This document shows positions 25,948 to 32,956 of a stretch of DNA of 64,000 nucleotides, in pieces. The notes below the pieces were generated by a model. It had not been told where the DNA came from. It saw only the letters and a list, made by a program, of their open reading frames with translations, and did no database searches. The stretch is from JAGWRI01 sp035700805. Its GTDB lineage: Bacteria; Gemmatimonadota; Gemmatimonadetes; Gemmatimonadales; Gemmatimonadaceae. The position numbers and the translations under genes are program-made. Location: contig DASSOG010000026.1 in assembly GCA_035700805.1 (NCBI GenBank), forward strand, positions 57,051 to 121,050. The letters are read 5' to 3'. Each line of letters starts with the position of its first letter. Within the stretch, counting starts at the first letter, position 1.

Positions 25948-26816
25948 CAGCGATTTCCGCGAGTGGAATCGGGCACGGTGCCGCGGCCCTGGCGGGCGTC
26001 AATCTCCCGGAGCAGGGCGCGTGCCTGCCGGCGGAAGCCCTCCTGCTGCGGAGTCTCCAGCGGCACCGTCAGCATGGTGTCCAGCACGCCGCGGGCTTCG
26101 TCCAGGCGATCGCGCGCCATCAGCAGCGTGCCCAGGTCCAGCCAGTAGAAGTTGCGGCCAGGCTGCAACTGCACGGCGCGCCGCAAGTGTGTCTCCGCGG
26201 AGTCCCACGTGGCCCGGTGGATCAGGTCGCCACCCAGCCACGCCCGTCCCAGGAACTTCTGGAATCCGGAGAGTCGCGCGACTTCCAGGTAGATCCGTCC
26301 CAGCACGTCGTGGGCGCCGGCGTGCAGCGAGTCGATGGCCAGCAGCGCGAGCGCCTCCTGATAAACCTGATGTGCGAGCCGAGCCTTTTCGATGGGGCTC
26401 TCAATCAGCGCGAGCTGGCCCTGCGCCGACATCGTGACGTAGCGCCCGTTCTCGCCGGCGGAGTCCAGCGCCTGCGCCTGCTGACCGTAATTGATGGCCC
26501 GGTGGAGCCATGCCTTGGCGGCGTCGGGATTGGTGTCAGCCACGGCGTATCCCAGCACCAGCGCGGCGCGCGCGGCCATGCCCCATGCGGTGTAGTCCGC
26601 GGGCGCGTGGCCCATATGCGGTGCGAGCAATTCCAGCGACTTCAGGTGCTGCCCCTTGGCGAACAGCGCCTGGACCTGCAGCGCCAGCGAGTCGCCGGGG
26701 GGGATCTCGGACTCGGCGACGTACCCCGCCTGCGCCATAGCCGGCCGCACCGTGAGGCCAGCGGTGAGCAGGCACACGGCACCGGTCGCGAGCAATCTGG
26801 ACGGTGTCAGGGGCAC
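25947..26816 (-). CDS. Exported TPR-repeat protein
   Basis: A 289-residue protein with a Sec signal (cut near AMAQA, residue 29) and helical TPR-like repeats between about 40 and 265, such as the KARLAHQVYQEALALLAID and AETHLRRAVQLQPG units. Spacing resembles the RMD1-like TPR proteins frequent in soil phyla. Probably a periplasmic scaffold. First gene of the operon with the acyltransferase (TGATG overlap) and the Wzi-like barrel, so it likely helps to move or assemble the surface product. No catalytic motif. Confidence 0.8.
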   Translation of the reverse strand: MPLTPSRLLATGAVCLLTAGLTVRPAMAQAGYVAESEIPPGDSLALQVQALFAKGQHLKSLELLAPHMGHAPADYTAWGMAARAALVLGYAVADTNPDAAKAWLHRAINYGQQAQALDSAGENGRYVTMSAQGQLALIESPIEKARLAHQVYQEALALLAIDSLHAGAHDVLGRIYLEVARLSGFQKFLGRAWLGGDLIHRATWDSAETHLRRAVQLQPGRNFYWLDLGTLLMARDRLDEARGVLDTMLTVPLETPQQEGFRRQARALLREIDARQGRGTVPDSTRGNR

Positions 26817-26908
26817 GGTGTGCAGCGGCGTTTAGGTGAGAGGACCAACCTCGAAACGTTACCCGGCCCCTGCTGGCGAGCAAGCGGGGTGCGTGGCCGG
26901 TGCGCCCG

Positions 26909-29389
26909 CTAGTCGCTCCGCAACGCGATGGCGGGATCCAACGCCGCCGCTCGCCGCGCGGGCACCCACGCCGCTCCCACCGCCGTGGCCAGCAGCACGA
27001 GGGTGGCCGCGGTCAGCGACACCGCATCGGTGGGGCTCACGCTGAAGAGCAATGACTTCAGTCCGCGGGTGAGCAGCCCCGCGGCGATGAGCCCCAGCGC
27101 CACGCCCGCCATGGCATCCACCAGCGCGCGCCGCACCACCAGCCGCTTTACTGCCGCCGGTGGCGCGCCCAGCGCCAGGCGCACACCGATCTCGCGTGTG
27201 CGCAGTGCCACCAGGTATGCGATCACCCCATAGATGCCCGTGGCGCCAATGGCCAGGGCCACGATTGCCGCAATGCCAAGCAGCAGGAGTGTGAACGTGG
27301 TGCGCGCGTTGGCGGCCGAGAGCAGTTGCCCGAGCGCGATTTCCCGGTAGACGGGGAGGGACGGCGCCGCACGCAGCGCGGCCTTTCGCAGCGCGGGGAG
27401 CAGCGCTCCCGCGTCGGCTCCACCGCGCACCACGAACGCCACGTCCCGCGGCACGTACGCCAGGCTGTCGATCGTGGCGCTGACCAGTTGGTTGTACATG
27501 AGTTCGGTGGGAGGCTGGTCCAGCCCCTGGTCGCGGGTGTTCCCCACCACGCCCACGATGGTGGACCAGGGGGCGCGCGGATTCGCCACCAGCCGTATGC
27601 GTTTTCCTATGGCGACCGCGGCGGTTGTCCAGTAGCGCCGCGCAAACGCCTCGCTCACCATCACCTCACGCGGGAGTTGTGCCGGATTGGCGCCGGGCTC
27701 TGGTTCCCGGTACATGCGCCCAGCCACCAGCGGTATGCCCATGGCGGCAAAGTACCCCGGCGTGGCGAACACCATGTGGTGGATGTCGGGAATCTGGCCG
27801 GGCTTGATGGGATGGTCTTCTATGAACACGGCGCTGTCCTGCGCCGCTTCGTTGTCCAGCGGCAACCGCGTGACAATTCCCGCCGCCTGCACTCCGGGCA
27901 CGGCGCGTACGGCCTGCAGGACGCGCAGTTCTGCGGCGGCGGCGTCCCGCGTGGTGGGATACGCGGCGTTGGGGAGGTCGAGCCGGAAGGCGACGCCATC
28001 CGCCGCGTCAAACCCGGGGTTCACCGCGCTCAACTCCTGGAAGCTGCGGGCGAGCAGCGCCGCGCCGGCCAGCAGCACCAGGGCCAGCGCCATCTGCGAA
28101 ATCACCAGCGCGCGTCGCGCCCGCTGGCGTCCGCGCGAACCCGTGGCGGAACGTCCCTCGGCCACGAGCAGGGAGGCCAGCGACGCGCCACCCGCGCGCA
28201 GCGCGGGCAGCGCGCTCACCAGGAAGGTGGCCAGCAGTGCGACGCCGGCAGCAAAGGCGAGGACCGCGGCGTCCACGTGCACGTCCGCCATGCGGGGAAT
28301 GCTGGCGCCCATCGGGAGCGTCTTCAGGAGGGTGACGCCCGCGCTGGCCAGCAGCACGCCGATCACCGCGCCGATCAGGGCAAGGAGGAACGCTTCACTG
28401 AGCGAGTCCTGCAGCAGCAGCGCGCGCCCCGCGCCCAGGGCCCGGCGCACCGCCAGCTCGCGCTGGCGTCCCTCGGCGCGGGCGAGCAGGAGGTTGGCCA
28501 CGTTGGCGCATGCCAGGAGCAGCAGGAGTCCCACCGCCCCGAACACGATCCAGAGCACATGGCCCACGTTGCCCACCAGCACGTCGCGAAGCGGGCGCAC
28601 ATCCACCTGCATCTTCATGACCTTGATGGCGCCGGCGGTGAGCCGGCCTGGGTAGACCACGGGCACCTGTGGCAGCAGGCGTTGCAGGTCGGCCGCGGCG
28701 GAGGGGATCGTGGCCCCGTCGCGCAGGCGGGCAATGCCCGTGTAGTCAAACGCGGCGGAGTTGGTGTGGGCGGGGTCGAGCTGCAGCGGGATCCAGATCC
28801 CCGTGCGGGCGTCGGGAAAGTGGAAGCTGGCCGGCATGACCCCGATGATTTCGCGGTCCACGCCGTCCACGGAGACGTGGCGTCCCAGCACGTCGGCGCC
28901 ACCAAACGTGCGCTGCCATACGCCTCGTGATATGAGGGCCACGGGCACGGCGCCAGGTTGCGCGTCGGCGTCGGTAAACCCGCGGCCGCGGAGGGGCGCC
29001 GCGCCCAGGACGCGGAACAGGCTGGGCGTGGCGAGGGCGGCGGCCAGGCGCTCCGGGGGGGCGCCGGTGGAGCCGCCGAGCGTATGAAGGTTTACTGAAG
29101 TGGCGCGGTAGATGCCGAACCCGGTGAAGGCGCGGTTGTCCGTGGCATACATGAGGTAGGTGGCGTCGGACTGGGCCACGCGCGTGAGGCCGGAGAGGCT
29201 GAGCGTGTGGGTGACGTCCACGAGGCGGTCGGCGCGCGGGTAGGGCAGGGGCTGGAGCAGCACGCCGTTGACGACGGTGAAGACGGCGGCGGCGCCACCG
29301 ATACCGAGGGCGAGGGTGAGGGCGGCGGCGGTGGCAAAGCCAGGCGCGCGGCGCAGGCGGCGGGCGGCGTGGCGGAGTGAGGCAGGCAT
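26909..29389 (-). CDS. ADOP-type ABC permease (MacB/FtsX duplication), orphan
   Basis: An 826-residue permease of the Acidobacterial duplicated orphan permease group. The N-terminus LTLALGIGGAAAVFTVVNGVLLQPLPYP (two pieces) is the standard first TM. A MacB periplasmic core follows, then FtsX TM helices (VGHVLWIVFGAVGLLLLLACANVANLLLAR region), a second core and a second FtsX block up to the C-terminus. The longer frame to 29572 was rejected because the MPASLRHAARRL start at 29389 matches the family. No ATPase or adaptor gene is adjacent, as is usual for this orphan class. Divergent from the TetR gene, with a 163-bp shared control region. Confidence 0.92.
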   Translation of the reverse strand: MPASLRHAARRLRRAPGFATAAALTLALGIGGAAAVFTVVNGVLLQPLPYPRADRLVDVTHTLSLSGLTRVAQSDATYLMYATDNRAFTGFGIYRATSVNLHTLGGSTGAPPERLAAALATPSLFRVLGAAPLRGRGFTDADAQPGAVPVALISRGVWQRTFGGADVLGRHVSVDGVDREIIGVMPASFHFPDARTGIWIPLQLDPAHTNSAAFDYTGIARLRDGATIPSAAADLQRLLPQVPVVYPGRLTAGAIKVMKMQVDVRPLRDVLVGNVGHVLWIVFGAVGLLLLLACANVANLLLARAEGRQRELAVRRALGAGRALLLQDSLSEAFLLALIGAVIGVLLASAGVTLLKTLPMGASIPRMADVHVDAAVLAFAAGVALLATFLVSALPALRAGGASLASLLVAEGRSATGSRGRQRARRALVISQMALALVLLAGAALLARSFQELSAVNPGFDAADGVAFRLDLPNAAYPTTRDAAAAELRVLQAVRAVPGVQAAGIVTRLPLDNEAAQDSAVFIEDHPIKPGQIPDIHHMVFATPGYFAAMGIPLVAGRMYREPEPGANPAQLPREVMVSEAFARRYWTTAAVAIGKRIRLVANPRAPWSTIVGVVGNTRDQGLDQPPTELMYNQLVSATIDSLAYVPRDVAFVVRGGADAGALLPALRKAALRAAPSLPVYREIALGQLLSAANARTTFTLLLLGIAAIVALAIGATGIYGVIAYLVALRTREIGVRLALGAPPAAVKRLVVRRALVDAMAGVALGLIAAGLLTRGLKSLLFSVSPTDAVSLTAATLVLLATAVGAAWVPARRAAALDPAIALRSD

Positions 29390-29477
29390 CGCAGGACGGG
29401 TGGTGGGTTCAGCTGCCAGACGGGAGTGGTGGCCGGCGGGGGGGCGGGCGGCCAGTCGCCAAGATAATGCGGACAGA

Positions 29478-29494
29478 TTTGTATGCAATACAAA
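29478..29494. promoter_or_regulatory. Operator-like palindrome 1 between ADOP and TetR genes
   Basis: TTTGTATGCAATACAAA: perfect 7-bp arms with a 3-base centre in an otherwise GC-rich gap. AT-rich palindromes of this size beside a divergent TetR gene are typical TetR-family operators. A possible minus-strand promoter (TTGCAT, 16 bases, TATCTT) overlaps it. Confidence 0.5.
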
Positions 29495-29499
29495 ACCGG

Positions 29500-29519
29500 A
29501 AGCAAGTACCCACTTGCTT
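29500..29519. promoter_or_regulatory. Operator-like palindrome 2 between ADOP and TetR genes
   Basis: AAGCAAGTACCCACTTGCTT: perfect 8-bp arms, 4-base centre. It covers the candidate -35 of the TetR gene and lies five bases from palindrome 1. A short T-rich run follows, so a small terminator is the alternative reading, though the position just upstream of a gene start argues for an operator. Confidence 0.5.
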
Positions 29520-29542
29520 TCTTTTTCCGGACCCGCTAGCCT
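29514..29542 (+). promoter_or_regulatory. Candidate promoter of the TetR-RND operon
   Basis: TTGCTT, 17 bases, TAGCCT. Transcription would begin within a few bases of the ATG at 29553, giving a leaderless or nearly leaderless mRNA. The -35 lies inside palindrome 2, which would allow repression by the encoded TetR protein. Weak consensus match. Confidence 0.35.
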
Positions 29543-29552
29543 GCTCGACCTT

Positions 29553-30161
29553 ATGGAAATCCGCGATCGCATCCTCGAAGCCGCCGCCCGGGTCTATGCC
29601 CTGCATGGCTACCGCGGCTCCACCACGCGCCTCATCGCCAACGAGGCCGGCGTCAACGAAGTCACGCTGTTCCGCACCTTCGGCTCCAAGGACTCGCTGC
29701 TCGAGGCCCTGGCCCGCGGGCACGCGGATGCCGCCGAAGTGCCGGAGCTGCCTGCCATCCCGAAGCACCCCGAGCGCGAACTCAGCGACTGGTGTCGCTC
29801 CGTGCTCGCCTACCTGACACAGCATCGGTCGTTCCTCCGTAAATCCATGAGCGAAATGGAAGAACATCCGGTGGTAGCCGAGTCGGCTTGTACAGGCCCC
29901 AACTGCGCTGGGCAGGCCCTCGCCCGGTATGTGAGGGCTCTCACGGAGCACGGGCTGGCGCGACCCGAGGGAGACACGGACACGGCGATCTCGATGCTCA
30001 TGGCATCGCTGTTTGGCGACGCGATGTACCGCGACATGATGCCGGGAGCGTTTCCCGAACCCGCCGGTGCCGCGCCGGCGCGTTACGCCTGCTGCTTCCT
30101 TCGCGCGGTTGGCGTGCCACCCGCCCCCCGGCGCCGGAAATCCACTGCTTCCCCCGCGTGA
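29553..30161 (+). CDS. TetR-family transcriptional regulator
   Basis: A 202-residue DNA-binding repressor. The N-terminal 50 residues are a TetR helix-turn-helix: RDRILEAAARVYALHGYRGS, then TRLIANEAGVNEVTLFRTF (positions 25-43). The remainder is a helical ligand-binding domain with several cysteines (TGPNCAGQ, YACCFL). The ATG at 29553 is chosen over a longer upstream frame because family proteins begin just before this helix and palindromes occupy the DNA upstream. It leads the TolC, adaptor, RND operon, 35 bp before the TolC start, and is divergent from the ADOP permease. It probably represses both directions and responds to a pump substrate. Confidence 0.9.
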   Translation: MEIRDRILEAAARVYALHGYRGSTTRLIANEAGVNEVTLFRTFGSKDSLLEALARGHADAAEVPELPAIPKHPERELSDWCRSVLAYLTQHRSFLRKSMSEMEEHPVVAESACTGPNCAGQALARYVRALTEHGLARPEGDTDTAISMLMASLFGDAMYRDMMPGAFPEPAGAAPARYACCFLRAVGVPPAPRRRKSTASPA

Positions 30162-30196
30162 CGCCGTTGCGCGATCACTCTCCAACACCCCGTACC

Positions 30197-31831
30197 ATGT
30201 CACCACTCCACGACACCCGCGTCCGCGCGGCGCTCACCCTTGCTGTGCTCGCACTCTGTGCCGCGCCCCTTGCCGCGCAGGGTCAGGCCGACGGGCCGCG
30301 TCAGCTCTCCCTCGAGGACGCCATCCGCACCGCCGTGCAGCAGAGCGCCGTCATGGGTATTGCCCGGGCGGGCGTGGACCGCGCCACTGGCCAGTACGAC
30401 CAGGTGCGCAGCCAGTTCCTGCCGCAGGTGAGCGCCATGGCGCAATACACGCGCACGCTGCGTTCCCAGTTCTCCGGGTTCAGCTTCGGGGGCGGGCCGG
30501 ATACCGCGGCCACCACCAGCGAATCGCTCTGCGCCCCGCACATCGACGCGGGCGCCACCGCCGCCGAGCGCAACGCCGCGCTCGCCCAGGCCATCACGTG
30601 TCAGTCGTCGTCAGGCGGGGCATCCAGCTTCCAGCGCGTCGGCTTCGGCGCCGAAAACCAGTACGTGTTTGGTTTGCAGCTTTCGCAAAACGTCTTCACC
30701 TGGGGCAAGCTCACCGGGCAGCGGACCGCGGCCACCGCGCAGCGCAACGTGGCCGACATCGAGCTCACCGCGCAGCGCGCCCAGCTCGTGCTGGACGTGA
30801 CGCAGGCATACTACGACGCCGTGCTGGCGCAACAGCTTGCCACCATCGCCGACTCGGCGCTGACCCAGACCGAGGATCTCCTGCGGCAGACGCAGACGGC
30901 GCGCCAGGTGGGGAACGCGTCGGAGTTCGACCTGCTCAAGGCGCAGGTGACGCGCGACAACCAGCGCCCGCAGCTGCTGCAGGCGCAGACCAACCGCGAC
31001 GTGGCGCTGCTCAACCTCAAGCGGTTGCTTGAGCTGCCGCTGACCGATTCCCTGGAGCTCACCACATCCATTGAAGAGGCGCCGCCGCCGCCGCTCACCG
31101 GCATCGCGACCGCCAGCGCTCCCGACACCGTGGCCGCGCACCGGTCGTCGGTGCGGGAGGCGGTGCTCAACCTGCAGGCGCAGCAGGGGCTGCTGCGCGC
31201 GGCCAGGGCCGACCGGTTTCCCGCCATCTCGCTGACGTCGGGTTACCAGCGGCTGTACTTCCCGCAGAACACCTTCCCCAGTTGGAGCGACTATCGCGAG
31301 AACTGGACAGTGGGGCTGAGCGCGCAGGTGTCGCTGTTCAATGGCGGGCGCACGCACGGCAGTGAATTGATCGCGCAGTCCGGCGTGGACGAGGCCCGCG
31401 CGCGGCTGGACCAGACGCGGCGCTATGCCTCGCTCGACAGCCGCGTGGCGCTGCGGCAGCTGGAGCAGGCGCAGGCCGAGTGGCAGGCCAGCGCCGGCAC
31501 GCAGGAACAGGCGCAGCGCGCATACGCGATCGATCAAGTGCGCTACCGCCAGGGCATTTCCACGCAGACTGACCTGGCCCAGTCGCGGCTGCTGCTGCAG
31601 CAGGCCGCGGCCAACCGGGCCCAGGCCGCGCGCGACCTGGCCGTCGCGCGCGTGCGCATGGCGCTGCTGCGCGACTTGCCACTGCAGCAGGCCAGCCCGG
31701 GTGGCGTCGCGTCGCCGGCCATGAGCTCCGCATCGGCCAGCGCCAACCCGCAGCAGAACGCCGCAGCCCAGCAGGGAACCACTCAGGCCGTGTCGGGCAC
31801 GACCGGCCGCATCGGGGGCAACACTCCATGA
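30197..31831 (+). CDS. TolC-family outer-membrane efflux protein
   Basis: A 544-residue outer-membrane channel of the second RND system. It has a Sec signal (CAAPLAAQGQ cut site) and no lipobox cysteine, unlike the first system's OMF. Two OEP repeats: LSLEDAIRTAVQQSAVMGIA onwards and AHRSSVREAVLNLQAQQGLL onwards. A loop insertion rich in Ser, Gly and two Cys sits at about residues 90-140 (ESLCAPHID ... ITCQSSSGG). The C-terminal 40 residues are an Ala/Gln/Ser-rich tail. The start at 30197 was picked for the signal peptide; the longer frame is a shadow of the TetR gene. Its stop overlaps the adaptor start (ATGA). Confidence 0.92.
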   Translation: MSPLHDTRVRAALTLAVLALCAAPLAAQGQADGPRQLSLEDAIRTAVQQSAVMGIARAGVDRATGQYDQVRSQFLPQVSAMAQYTRTLRSQFSGFSFGGGPDTAATTSESLCAPHIDAGATAAERNAALAQAITCQSSSGGASSFQRVGFGAENQYVFGLQLSQNVFTWGKLTGQRTAATAQRNVADIELTAQRAQLVLDVTQAYYDAVLAQQLATIADSALTQTEDLLRQTQTARQVGNASEFDLLKAQVTRDNQRPQLLQAQTNRDVALLNLKRLLELPLTDSLELTTSIEEAPPPPLTGIATASAPDTVAAHRSSVREAVLNLQAQQGLLRAARADRFPAISLTSGYQRLYFPQNTFPSWSDYRENWTVGLSAQVSLFNGGRTHGSELIAQSGVDEARARLDQTRRYASLDSRVALRQLEQAQAEWQASAGTQEQAQRAYAIDQVRYRQGISTQTDLAQSRLLLQQAAANRAQAARDLAVARVRMALLRDLPLQQASPGGVASPAMSSASASANPQQNAAAQQGTTQAVSGTTGRIGGNTP

Positions 31832-32949
31832 ACGTGAAGGTGAACTACGCGCAAGCCACCGGGATGGTGGTTGCCGCACTCCTCCTTGGCACGACGGCCT
31901 GCGCCCGTGGCTCGGCCAGCGCCGAACTCGCCGACTCGGGCGTGACCATTGGCCCGGAAAACGTCGCCGTGGTGGCCACGCGCCAGATCCAGACGGGTCC
32001 GCAGATCTCGGGCTCCCTGCAGGCCGACGAACAGGCCGTGGTGCGCGCCGAGGTGGCGGGCGCCGTGCTGCAGACCTACGTGGAGGCCGGACAGCGCGTG
32101 CAGAAGGGCGACCTGCTCGCCCGGCTGGATGACACCGCCCTTCGCGACCAGATGCTCTTTGCCAAGTCGGCGGTGGCCACGGCGCAGGACGCGTCGGACA
32201 TTGCGCAGCGCAACCTTGAGCGCAGTGAGGCGCTGATCAAGGTGGGCGCCATCGCCGACCGCGACCTGGAGACCGCGCGCAACGGTGCGATGTCGGCCCG
32301 GACGCAGCTCGAGAATGCCAAGGCCGTGTACGCCAACGCGCAGAAGAACCTGGACAAGACCGAGGTGCGGGCGCCCTTCAGTGGTGTGGTATCGGAGCGC
32401 AGCGTCTCGGGCGGGGATTACGTGCGTCCCGGCGACGCCGTGGCGTCGGTGGTCAATCCGGCAACCATGCGGCTCGTGGCCTCCGTGCCTGCCCACGCGG
32501 TCACTGAGCTCAAGCTCGGCATGCCCGTGAACTTCGAAGTCACGGGGTATCCGGAACGCTCATTCACGGGGCACATCTCGCGCGTCGATCCGACGGCCGA
32601 CCCCACCACGCGGCAGGTGGGGATCCTGGTGCGAATCCCGAACGCGGGCAACTCGCTGGTGGCCGGACTGTTTGCCCAGGGGCGCGTGGCCACGCAGACG
32701 CGGACCTCGCCCGTGGTGCCGGCCTCCGCCGTGGACCAGCACGGCATCCGTCCGTCCGTGATGGCGCTGCGGCAGGGCCGGGTGACACGGGTGGACGTGG
32801 AGCTTGGCATCACCGACCAGGTGGCGGAGACCGTGGAGATCCTGAAGGGGCTGGTGCCGGGCGACACGATTCTGGTGGGCGCGGCCCGCGGGCTCTCGGC
32901 GAACACGCCGGTGAAGGTGAGCCCGCTCGCCACCGACCAGCGGAGCTGA
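31828..32949 (+). CDS. RND periplasmic adaptor lipoprotein (second system)
   Basis: A 373-residue membrane fusion protein. Lipobox TTAC with Cys26 follows a short hydrophobic signal. Lipoyl half-domains at VRAEVAGAVLQTYV and TEVRAPFSGVVSERSV flank a hairpin with KSAVATAQDASDIAQRNL. The beta-barrel and C-terminal membrane-proximal domain follow (MPVNFEVTGYPERSFTGHI). It is coupled to the TolC gene by ATGA, and the permease starts 7 bp after its stop. Family and role are firm; substrate unknown. Confidence 0.93.
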   Translation: MNVKVNYAQATGMVVAALLLGTTACARGSASAELADSGVTIGPENVAVVATRQIQTGPQISGSLQADEQAVVRAEVAGAVLQTYVEAGQRVQKGDLLARLDDTALRDQMLFAKSAVATAQDASDIAQRNLERSEALIKVGAIADRDLETARNGAMSARTQLENAKAVYANAQKNLDKTEVRAPFSGVVSERSVSGGDYVRPGDAVASVVNPATMRLVASVPAHAVTELKLGMPVNFEVTGYPERSFTGHISRVDPTADPTTRQVGILVRIPNAGNSLVAGLFAQGRVATQTRTSPVVPASAVDQHGIRPSVMALRQGRVTRVDVELGITDQVAETVEILKGLVPGDTILVGAARGLSANTPVKVSPLATDQRS

Positions 32950-32956
32950 GCGACCG

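Noticed and set aside
24349..26148. 599-residue plus-strand frame across the barrel, acyltransferase and TPR genes
   Set aside because: Antisense shadow with Arg/Gly/His-rich translation; the three minus-strand genes have coherent motifs and coupled junctions.
29500..29526. Rho-independent terminator (palindrome plus T-rich run)
   Set aside because: It lies just upstream of the TetR start in a divergent gap with no gene ending there; an operator is more sensible.
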